This document shows, piece after piece, positions 15,361-22,035 of a stretch of 23,251 nt of DNA (position 1 is the first letter of the stretch; the number at the start of each line of letters is the position of its first letter). The position numbers and the translations under genes are program-made. Below the pieces are notes generated by a model. The model did not search any database, was not told the origin of the DNA, and saw only the letters and a list, made by a program, of their open reading frames with translations. Location: contig JAWPNA010000344.1 of the NCBI GenBank assembly GCA_045402695.1, positions 1-23,251 of the forward strand. Direction: 5' to 3'. This stretch comes from JAWPNA01 sp045402695 (lineage in GTDB: Bacteria > Acidobacteriota > Polarisedimenticolia > JACPZX01 > DASXTC01).

Positions 15361-15550
15361 CGGGATCGTCTGGCGGGTCCTGTGGCGGGCCCTGCGTTGC
15401 GAGACTCACGCGTCGGGCCAGCGAACCAACGGCGCGAGCAAGCTCTTCGACCCCGGCGCGGGAAAGCCAGATCTGAAGGTCGCGAAGAGAGATCGCGCCA
15501 TCGGGACGTCGTGAGCCAGCGAGCGCTTCGGCGAGTGCTGTTACTTGCAT
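15344..15550 (-). CDS. Putative ComX-like pre-pheromone peptide
   Basis: A 68-residue ORF begins with ATG 7 nt after a strong GGAGG ribosome site, the best one on this strand. Residues 1-50 look like a helical leader (SLRDLQIWLSRAGVEELARA is typical). Residues 52-68 form a Pro/Asp-rich tail, PPQDPPDDPGDPWI, with Trp67 as the penultimate residue. ComX precursors are 50-75 residues and are modified on a Trp close to the C-terminus, so length, tail and position fit. The stop overlaps the start of the ComQ-like gene, and the ComP/ComA-like genes follow. There is no close primary-sequence similarity to Bacillus ComX, which is itself hypervariable. I infer that this is a secreted, isoprenylated signal; a small unrelated protein is the alternative. 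Confidence 0.62.
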   Translation of the reverse strand: MQVTALAEALAGSRRPDGAISLRDLQIWLSRAGVEELARAVGSLARRVSLATQGPPQDPPDDPGDPWI

Positions 15551-15557
15551 GTCGTTT

Positions 15558-15562
15558 CCTCC
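15558..15562 (-). promoter_or_regulatory. Strong ribosome binding site of the peptide gene
   Basis: GGAGG followed by a 7-nt spacer precedes the ATG at 15550. This is much stronger than the sites of the downstream overlapping genes, which appear to rely on translational coupling. It decides the start of the small peptide gene and is the main evidence that the ORF is translated. Confidence 0.7.
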
Positions 15563-15629
15563 ATGGTTGTCGAGGTGATTGTGTCGATGCCCGCCTGGGA
15601 GCGCATCGGGGACGATCGTTGCACACCGT

Positions 15630-15643
15630 CCGTGGTTCCACGG
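15630..15643. promoter_or_regulatory. Perfect 14-bp palindrome, possible operator of the signalling operon
   Basis: CCGTGGTTCCACGG consists of 6-bp arms with a 2-bp centre, ending 80 bp upstream of the peptide start codon in the divergent intergenic region. Dimeric NarL-type regulators, ComA included, bind inverted repeats, so autoregulation is plausible. I saw no second copy in the window. A TTGACA hexamer lies on the minus strand at 15731-15726 without a good -10, as would suit an activated promoter. Confidence 0.4.
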
Positions 15644-15752
15644 ATGGGTCGTCTCGTGAAGTGACGTTCGAAGCCTTGCGGCTATCAGGCGTGGCGCATG
15701 CCAGCGCCGTCAGCCTGCGCGCGCCTGTCAATCGTGTCTCTTGGGGGCGCCA

Positions 15753-15803
15753 CCGGGAGGTAGTCCCTCCGGGTTTTAACGTACGTGGATGAATACAGTC
15801 CAC
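15753..15803. promoter_or_regulatory. Hairpin with T-run and a second inverted repeat in the divergent region
   Basis: GGAGG (15756-15760) and CCTCC (15766-15770) form a short stem around a 5-nt loop. Two further C-G pairs extend it beyond one mismatch, and TTTT follows at 15774-15777. GTGGA (15785-15789) and TCCAC (15799-15803) form another inverted repeat. On the plus strand the first resembles a small intrinsic terminator, but no plus-strand gene precedes it. Either could be an operator for the divergent regulator gene at 15871. Confidence 0.25.
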
Positions 15804-15870
15804 TGATGACTTCCCGGTAGGCCGGCCGTCAATCTAGAACGGTACCGACGGCAAAGGACGAGGATCAGGG

Positions 15871-17268
15871 GTGAGCATGAGTCGAAGGCTTTTTGGCGAT
15901 CCTGATGTCGCACAGCGCATCGGCCTGCCTCCAGCACGGCCCCGCGTGTTGGTCGTCAACGATGATCCAAACATCATCCAGACCGGGACAGAGGCCTTGC
16001 GGCGCGAGGGGTTCCTGGTCGAGGTGGCTCAATCGACTGAGGAGGCACTTCGCAAGATACGAAGAATCCCCTTCGATGTCGTCGTCACCGACCTTGACAT
16101 GCCGGCGATGGATCGATTGGTGGAGCGTGTGAGAGCCATCGATCCCTCCCTGCCCGTGCTCATCTGTGCGAGGAGTTCCGATCTTGTCGGCGCGGCCGAG
16201 GCGGTCAGACAAGGAGCGTACGACTACATGAGGAAGCCACTCGAGATCCCCACGTTGCTCATCCGCGTCGGGAATGCGCTCGAATGGCGGCGTCTCGCGC
16301 GAACGGCAAAGGATGCGGACAAGCAGGTCCAGGAGCGTGATCGGTGCGGGCAGCTCGTTGGAGCGAGCGCGGCGATGCGATCGATCTACCGGAAGATCGA
16401 GCAGATCGCTCCCTCTCTCGGTGCAATCCTGATTCTCGGAGAGCCCGGCACCGGCAAAGATCTCGTGGCCAGGGAGATCCATCGCCTCAGCCCGCTACGA
16501 AACGAGCCGTTCGAAATCGTCTCCTGCGCGGACGTTCGTCCTGCTCAGCGGGACCCGGAATCGCTCGTGAAGGATGATGACCGACAGCCGGAGGCTTCCG
16601 GCTGGCCGATGTTGCTCGATCCACGGCGCCGAGGCACCCTGTTCCTGGATCAGGTTGACAGGCTGTCACTCCGGCAGCAGGCACTGGTCGCGAACATATT
16701 GGACAGACGCGAGCTGGAATGCCGTGTCACAGATTCCGATGCCACTTACAGCCTGCGACTCATCTCCGGCACGGCGGCCGACCTGGATCGGGCCCTCGCG
16801 GAGGGGACGTTTCTCGGGGATCTCTATTGTCACCTGAGCGCCTTCGTGGTGAGAGTACCGGCGTTGCGCGACAGAGTGGATGATACGCAACTGCTCTCTG
16901 CCGCCATTCTCGAGGCGGAGTGCGGCAGGCTCGGAAGGCCTCCCGTGCGGCTGTCGCCCCGAAGCCTTGAACTCCTGACCAGCTACGACTGGCCTGGAAA
17001 CGTCACGGAGCTGCGTGCCGTGGTCCAGGCCGGACTCGCGTCGGCAGCGAGCCGTGTCATCCGTCCGGTCGATCTCTCTGGGTTCGCTTCGCTCCGTGCA
17101 GGGGCCGGCATGACATCCACGCTGGAGAAGCTGGAGAGAGACCAGATCGAGGAGGCCCTGAAGAAAACCTCGGGCAACAAGACCCGCGCCGCCCGGCTGC
17201 TGGGAATCGGGAGGGGGACGATCTATCGGAAACTCGGTAGGATGGAAGCTTCTCGTCGGCGGTCTTGA
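15871..17268 (+). CDS. Degenerate NtrC-family response regulator lacking sigma54-activating motifs
   Basis: The 465-residue protein has a receiver domain (Asp31/Asp32, phospho-Asp74 in VVTDLDMP, Lys122), an AAA+ domain and a Fis-type HTH (SGNKTRAARLLGIGRGTIYR). Walker A is intact (GEPGTGK, 190-196), but the GAFTGA loop that contacts sigma54 is missing between residues 226 and 254. Walker B reads GTLFLDQVD, with Gln261 in place of the catalytic Glu. The arginine-finger region FLGDLYCHL (314-322) has lost both Arg residues of FRxDLxxRL. The receiver switch Thr is Ala100. It should bind DNA and perhaps ATP, but not drive sigma54 open-complex formation in the usual way. It may act as a repressor or a sigma70-type regulator. 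It is divergent from the peptide signalling operon. GTG at 15871 follows a GAGGAT site; ATG at 15877 is also possible. Confidence 0.88.
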   Translation: MSMSRRLFGDPDVAQRIGLPPARPRVLVVNDDPNIIQTGTEALRREGFLVEVAQSTEEALRKIRRIPFDVVVTDLDMPAMDRLVERVRAIDPSLPVLICARSSDLVGAAEAVRQGAYDYMRKPLEIPTLLIRVGNALEWRRLARTAKDADKQVQERDRCGQLVGASAAMRSIYRKIEQIAPSLGAILILGEPGTGKDLVAREIHRLSPLRNEPFEIVSCADVRPAQRDPESLVKDDDRQPEASGWPMLLDPRRRGTLFLDQVDRLSLRQQALVANILDRRELECRVTDSDATYSLRLISGTAADLDRALAEGTFLGDLYCHLSAFVVRVPALRDRVDDTQLLSAAILEAECGRLGRPPVRLSPRSLELLTSYDWPGNVTELRAVVQAGLASAASRVIRPVDLSGFASLRAGAGMTSTLEKLERDQIEEALKKTSGNKTRAARLLGIGRGTIYRKLGRMEASRRRS

Positions 17269-17357
17269 CCTGCCATACGCATCCTTCTCCACCCGGGAGT
17301 GTTCATCCGTCGCCGACGTCGCCGCCCACCCAGGAAACAGGAAGCGCAGGTGATCGT

Positions 17358-18851
17358 TCAGGCGACCCCCACGCTGATACCGCCGCGCGAGAGGAGTGTC
17401 TTGAACTCGGCTCTTGCGATTGCCTTGGCGTAAGCCTCCATCGGATCCACGAGACCGCGCTGAACGAGGTCATGAAGCGCATCGTTCAGGCAAACCATTC
17501 CGATGCCTTTGCCCGTCTGCATGATTGATTGTATCTGAAAGGTCTTTCCCTCCCGTATCAGGTTGCTGACCGCCGGGTTGACCATGAGGACTTCCTGCGC
17601 GGCGACCCGTCCTCCTCCCTTCTTCTTGCACAGCACCTGCGCGATGACCCCGCGGAGCGACTCCGAGAGCATGGTGCGCACCTGCGCCTGTCGGTCCGAA
17701 GGGAATTGATCGATGATGCGGTCCACCGCCGACGGAGCGGTGTTGGTGTGCAATGTGCCGAACACCAGATGACCGGTTTCGGCGGTCTCGATGGCTATGG
17801 CCACCGTTTCAAGGTCACGCATCTCGCCCACCATGACGAAGTCGGGATCCTCCCGAAGCGCCGCGCGCAGGGCGGCCTTGAAGTCCCGCGTGTGGTCACC
17901 CACCTCCCGCTGGTTGATGAGACACTTGCGATTCTCGTGCACGAACTCTATGGGGTCTTCAATCGTGATCAGGTGCCCGCTGACGTTGTGGTTGATGTAG
18001 TCGATCATGGCCGCGAGCGTCGTTGATTTACCCGAGCCGGTCGGTCCTGTCACCACGATCAGCCCCTTGTTCAGATGACAGAGATCCAGGATGTGCCTGG
18101 AAAGGCCGAGCTCTTTCGCCGTGGGGATCCTCGTCGAAATCGCCCGGAACACGCCGCCCATGCCCCTGCGGTCCATGAAGAGGTTGCAGCGGAATCGCGC
18201 GAGACCCGGGACTTCGTAGGGAAAGTCCGCGTCACCCAGCTCCTCGAACCGAGCCCCGTCGAGCGCGGGGGTGATCGACAGCAGGAGTTCACGAGCCTGC
18301 TCCGGAGTCAGAGGGGCGCTGCTTCCGAGGGCCACCATGTCTCCGTCCTTGCGAAAGAGCGGGGGATTGCCGGTGCTGATGTGAAGGTCCGAGCACCCTT
18401 CCGAGATCATCTTCCGGAAAAGCGCGATCATCGCATGAGGCGCTTCGGAGCGACCTGGCGCGGGTGCTTCGGGCTCGTGGGGAGGCGTCTCTGCTTCCGC
18501 AATGATGGTGGAGGCGGTGGATGTCGCGGTCATTGGAGCCGAATCGCCGGGCTCCATGAGCTGCAGCACGAGTTGCGTGCTGCCTTGCGCAAGTCCGGCA
18601 TTGACACGAACATGACCATGGGGCGAGACGTAGGGGAAATCAAGGCGCTGCCGGGTTACCAAGGATCCTTGGAGGTCCATGGGGAGGATCTCCTTGAGAA
18701 ACGCCAGGATCTGTGCTTCCGTGATCACCTCCTTGGTCAGCGGCCACTCACCGCTGTCCGTCACGAGCGTGGCCTTCGCGTCGGTCGCGAGCACCAGGCG
18801 TCCGGCTCCAACCTTTCGGAGTTGATGGATGAAACGATCGATCATGGCCAT
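17358..18851 (-). CDS. pilT: Type IV pilus retraction ATPase PilT with duplicated N-terminal domain
   Basis: The 497-residue protein carries a full PilT core from about residue 140: Walker A GPTGSGKST (269-277), Asp box ITIEDPIEF (295-303), Walker B FVMVGEMRD and His box HLVFGTLHTN. The core ends in NLIREGKTFQIQSIMQTG, which matches the PilT-specific AIRNLIRE region. It powers pilus depolymerisation for twitching motility or DNA uptake at the inner membrane. The first 135 residues are extra. IDRFIHQLRKVGAGRLVLAT...ITEAQILAFLKEILP parallels the core's own IALFRKMISEGCSDLHIST...LTPEQARELLLSITP, so it looks like a second, diverged copy of the PAS-like N-terminal domain, followed by a Pro/Ala-rich linker. 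The gene lies 19 bp downstream of a small conserved gene on the same strand and is convergent with the NtrC-like gene. Confidence 0.93.
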   Translation of the reverse strand: MAMIDRFIHQLRKVGAGRLVLATDAKATLVTDSGEWPLTKEVITEAQILAFLKEILPMDLQGSLVTRQRLDFPYVSPHGHVRVNAGLAQGSTQLVLQLMEPGDSAPMTATSTASTIIAEAETPPHEPEAPAPGRSEAPHAMIALFRKMISEGCSDLHISTGNPPLFRKDGDMVALGSSAPLTPEQARELLLSITPALDGARFEELGDADFPYEVPGLARFRCNLFMDRRGMGGVFRAISTRIPTAKELGLSRHILDLCHLNKGLIVVTGPTGSGKSTTLAAMIDYINHNVSGHLITIEDPIEFVHENRKCLINQREVGDHTRDFKAALRAALREDPDFVMVGEMRDLETVAIAIETAETGHLVFGTLHTNTAPSAVDRIIDQFPSDRQAQVRTMLSESLRGVIAQVLCKKKGGGRVAAQEVLMVNPAVSNLIREGKTFQIQSIMQTGKGIGMVCLNDALHDLVQRGLVDPMEAYAKAIARAEFKTLLSRGGISVGVA

Positions 18852-18870
18852 GAAGATCCACCTCTTCGAG

Positions 18871-19353
18871 CTACACCGTCGAGATTCGCGAGATACGTCT
18901 CTTGTTGACGAGATGCATGACGGCGCCCTCTCGCAGTGCCAGGAATCGCTCGGCGGTGTTCAGGAAATCCTGAAGCCGCCGCCTCGACTCGGGCATCAAG
19001 TAGCTCACTTCTCCGCGAACCGTGGTGCCGTCCTGCATGATCAATTCGACCATCACGACCGTCATGTTCCCGGGATCCTGCTCACCGAGCCGCATGTCGT
19101 CATTGGCGGACTCGTCGCCGGTTGCCAGCGACACGACCATCAGATTGTCGCGATGGAGGAGGACAACCTCACCATCCTGACTCATCGCTGGAATGAACGC
19201 CTGCGACCCGTTCAGGAGGTCGATCGGCCTCTCATGGCCTTCATGTGTTTCCGCGCACTCGTTCAAAAAGAGCTTCACATCCGCAGGGGGTTGTCCCGTC
19301 AGGATCACCCGCGCGCGAACCTGACGCTTGGGTACGCAGTACTCCCGGCTCAT
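18871..19353 (-). CDS. Conserved protein of unknown function paired with pilT
   Basis: The 160-residue protein has no signal peptide or membrane segment. It appears to consist of small beta-strand modules: VRARVILTGQPPADVKLFLN with RPIDLLNGSQAFIPAM, then VVMVELIMQDGTTVRGEVSY, followed by a helical end (RRRLQDFLNTAERFLAL) and HLVNKRRISRI. Short proteins with this DLLN...F.P and LNRDH-like pattern occur beside pilT-like genes, as far as I recall (DUF6812-like), but the function is unknown. It is 19 bp from pilT and so probably co-transcribed. It could regulate or scaffold the retraction ATPase. The start ATG has only a weak GATGGA ribosome site. Confidence 0.75.
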   Translation of the reverse strand: MSREYCVPKRQVRARVILTGQPPADVKLFLNECAETHEGHERPIDLLNGSQAFIPAMSQDGEVVLLHRDNLMVVSLATGDESANDDMRLGEQDPGNMTVVMVELIMQDGTTVRGEVSYLMPESRRRLQDFLNTAERFLALREGAVMHLVNKRRISRISTV

Positions 19354-19438
19354 CGGACATCCATCTCGGGAATTGTCGGGCCGCTGGCTACGGACCAGTC
19401 CTCATCGGTGTCGTGCAGGCATCCCTGGTGCCTCCCGC

Positions 19439-19467
19439 AAGATAGGTGCAAATCGATCCGGGGGCAA
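19439..19467 (-). promoter_or_regulatory. Candidate promoter of the pilT operon
   Basis: On the minus strand TTGCCC (19467-19462) and TATCTT (19444-19439) are separated by 17 bp. They lie about 80 nt upstream of the small conserved gene that precedes pilT. Each hexamer matches sigma70 consensus at four of six positions. No sigma54 -24/-12 element was found here. Confidence 0.33.
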
Positions 19468-19624
19468 ACCACTCACGCGCGCGATCACTGTATCGATCTG
19501 GAACAACTTCGGCGCCGACGCGCGCCTCAAGGAGTTGACGACCATGCGCGTGAGCGCAGGGCGAGTGGGTCCCCGGAATGGTCCAGGCGATTGTGGGGCG
19601 CCACTCCCGCGCAGGGCACCTGCC

Positions 19625-20650
19625 TTACTTGTAGGCGATGGCTGCGCTTGATGCCCCAGCGAGGTGGATGACGTCAAACCGTGTGAACCCGACGTCTCCG
19701 CACCATCTGCGGAAGTCCGCGCCGGAGTAATCAAAGGCGTCGCCGAACTCGATGAGCATGTTCAGCGACATGAGTAGGCCAAAGAGGTTTTCGCGGCGGG
19801 CGTCGTCAATGAGCGCCTCGATGGCCACCAACGCGCCGCCGGGGGGCAAGGCATCATAGGCGGCACGGATGATGTGCATCTTCTTCTCCAGGTTCCAGTC
19901 GTGGAGGATCATGCCCATCGTGATGAGATCCGCTCTGGGTAGCGGGTCTTTGAAGAAATCACCGGAGGCCGTGCCCACCCGGTCGGAAAACCCGGCGGCG
20001 GCGATGTGTTTGCGAGCGATTGGCTCCACGGGTGGCAGGTCGAAGGACGTGCACTTGAGGTGAGAGTGTTTCTTCGCGACCTCGATGCAGAGCAGTCCGG
20101 TCGCGCCGCCGATATCGCACAGGGTCTTGAAGGGTCTGAAATCGAACTTGGAGGCAAATGCCTCGAAGTTGATCCGGGAAAGGCCGGTCATTGCACCCAT
20201 GAACTGTTCGAGCTTGGGCAGTTCCTCGTATAGCATCTCGAACATTCCCTTCTGGCCATGCTTGATTTCGTTCTGCGGTCTGCCGGTTCGCAGGGCCTCG
20301 GGCAAATCGTGCCAGAACTTGAAGAGCCGCGCGTTGAGCATTTCGAGGATGCCGCCGACATAGCGTGGGCTATGGCGATCGAGAAAAAGCGCGCCGGCGG
20401 GCGTGTTGCCGTATTTCGCGGATGGGCCATCGCCTTCGCGGTCGAGGAACCTCATGGCCACGAGTGAATCCAAAAAGTCGCTGATGGCACGCGGGTGCAA
20501 ACCGATTTCGGTGCCAAGCTCCGAGCCAGTCAGGCGGCGGTTGCCCAGTGTCGTGAACACGCCGAACTCAACAGCGGTGAGGAGGACCTTCGACGACCAG
20601 AAAGCAAACGCAGTCTGGAGGATAGGGGAGACATCCTGTGGTTCGCTCAT
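19625..20650 (-). CDS. SAM-dependent O-methyltransferase (hydroxyneurosporene / plant-OMT-like family)
   Basis: The 341-residue protein begins with a winged-helix dimerisation domain (WSSKVLLTAVEFGVFTTLG, then GLHPRAISDFLDSLVAMRFL). A Rossmann methyltransferase domain follows, with SAM motif I CDIGGATGLL (178-187), the acidic SFDLPPVEP strand and the catalytic-base segment ILHDWNLEKK with His250. This is the acetylserotonin/caffeate/hydroxyneurosporene O-methyltransferase family, which methylates hydroxyls of aromatic or isoprenoid compounds. The substrate cannot be read from the sequence and no pathway partner adjoins it. I start at the ATG at 20650, where homology begins; the frame extends to 20749 without support. 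It is flanked by gaps and probably monocistronic. Confidence 0.85.
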   Translation of the reverse strand: MSEPQDVSPILQTAFAFWSSKVLLTAVEFGVFTTLGNRRLTGSELGTEIGLHPRAISDFLDSLVAMRFLDREGDGPSAKYGNTPAGALFLDRHSPRYVGGILEMLNARLFKFWHDLPEALRTGRPQNEIKHGQKGMFEMLYEELPKLEQFMGAMTGLSRINFEAFASKFDFRPFKTLCDIGGATGLLCIEVAKKHSHLKCTSFDLPPVEPIARKHIAAAGFSDRVGTASGDFFKDPLPRADLITMGMILHDWNLEKKMHIIRAAYDALPPGGALVAIEALIDDARRENLFGLLMSLNMLIEFGDAFDYSGADFRRWCGDVGFTRFDVIHLAGASSAAIAYK

Positions 20651-21149
20651 GGGGTCGGAGACTAGCAGGTGCGCCAGGTGACCCGCAAGTGGCCAGATGA
20701 AAACGGATCGGGATTCGAAGAGGAGGCGCTGGGGTGGACACACGGACACGGGAGGCCGAGAAGGCTTCCTCTGCGCGGAAGGATCACGCGGCCGTGTGGA
20801 CGGGAAACCTCATGATCGTGTGGGGAGCCAGATACCGCCCGTGCCGAGTCAGCGGGGCTTGAGATACCCGGGCCCTGCCTGCGCGAGCGGTCAGGGCTCT
20901 AGTGTTCTGGGCGCGGCGCGGGGGTTTTCGCAAATGGGGAGTCCGCGGCCGCCACCCTTCGTCGTAGGACAGCAAGGACATGGTCTGCGATGGAGATCGA
21001 GGTCCTGATGTCCAAAGCCGCTCGGGTCACGAGCATCTCACAAAGCCCTCAACTCTGGCTCAGGTCTTTCCCCGAGCGACCGTGTACCGTTTCGCCATGC
21101 ATCGTGTGGATGCGCGAAGGCTTCGAAGCGAATGCCTGGAGACGCCCTC
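20651..21149. other. Gene-free stretch of about 500 bp
   Basis: Frames here are short and of low-complexity composition, and none resembles a protein family. No tRNA, repeat or strong promoter is visible. It lies between two divergently oriented genes, the O-methyltransferase (leftward) and the ferritin-like pseudogene (rightward), so promoters for both are expected but not recognisable. Confidence 0.4.
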
Positions 21150-21900
21150 TTGAACGTACAGGCGTGGTTGACCTACTTCAGTCTCAACGTGACTGCATCG
21201 CGCAACATTCCCTGGGACGTTGGCGCCGATCTGCCCGCCGCCGACCGGGTTCGTTGTGCCGTCACTCCAGGAGTTCCAGATCGGCAAATGCTCGGACGGC
21301 GCTCATTTGAGGGCAGCGGCGGCCGCGTGGGTCACGCGCCACGACGACGAGGACCTCACGCGCGCAATGGACCTCTTCATCGCCGAAGAGCAACGTCACG
21401 CGGCGGAACTAGCCCGGTTCCTGTCGCTCAATGGACACGGCGTACGCGCGACCAGCGCAGGTGATTCGGCTTTCCGCCTGCTGCGGCATCTCACCGGTGG
21501 GTTCGAGGTGTCGCAGTCGGTCCTGCTGACCGCCGAGATCATCGGCTACGGCTACTATGGAGCACTGCGCGCGGGGACGCGCTCAGCGCTGCTGCGTGCC
21601 ACCTGCAACACCTTCCTCCGTGACGAGGCGCTCCACCTGATCTTTCACTTCGAGCGGCTTGCGCGCATGCACCGGGGTCGTTCGCACCTTGGCATGTGGA
21701 TCACTCGGGCGATTTCCCGGCTGCTCATGGGAGGCGCGTGCGGGGTGGTATGGGCGCGTCATCGCCGCGTCCTGCAGCTTGGGTGGCCCACCTTCGGGAG
21801 CTTCGCGGCGCGCTGTTTGTCGCGGTTGGCCTTGGCCACACCGGCACGGTGCCGAGTGGCTCGCTCTGCATGTGGTCGGCCCCAGCAGGGAGGACCCTGA
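21150..21900 (+). pseudogene. Ferritin-like diiron-domain protein, frameshifted
   Basis: The downstream frame encodes a ferritin-like four-helix core with metal-ligand motifs in order: FIAEEQRHAAELARFL (ExxH), LTAEIIGYGYYGALR (Glu) and LRDEALHLIFHFERL (ExxH). Its natural N-terminus lies in another frame. From a TTG at 21150, after a GGAG site, it reads WLTYFSLNVTASRNIPWDVG and DLPAADR, then shifts near 21245 to the frame reading VVPSLQEFQIGKCSDGAHLR. The two halves join smoothly as one protein, so one indel separates them. This is either a recent pseudogene or an assembly error. The C-terminal 30 residues also look drifted. The function of this family is unknown; it may be an oxidase or an iron-handling protein. 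Confidence 0.65.
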
Positions 21901-22035
21901 TTTGAGCGGAATCAACCCGATAGGCGACATACGCCCTATGTGGCATTATGTGCGCCGGTCCGGAGATCTGAGTGCTCCCACGTCCTGCGGGAACGCCGGG
22001 AGTCGCCGGACTTCACAGGAGTTCGTGCGCGTCAC

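Noticed and set aside
15357..15803. Long minus-strand frame covering the divergent intergenic region
   Set aside because: Arg/Ser/Pro-rich composition typical of an out-of-frame shadow in GC-rich DNA; it overlaps the peptide gene, which has the ribosome site.
19440..19475. Sigma54 -24/-12 promoter upstream of the pilT pair
   Set aside because: GG and GC dinucleotides are 8 bp apart rather than 10, and the NtrC-like protein nearby lacks GAFTGA.
20697..20720. TTCGAATCCC string resembling a tRNA T-loop
   Set aside because: No complementary stem on either side and no other cloverleaf element nearby.
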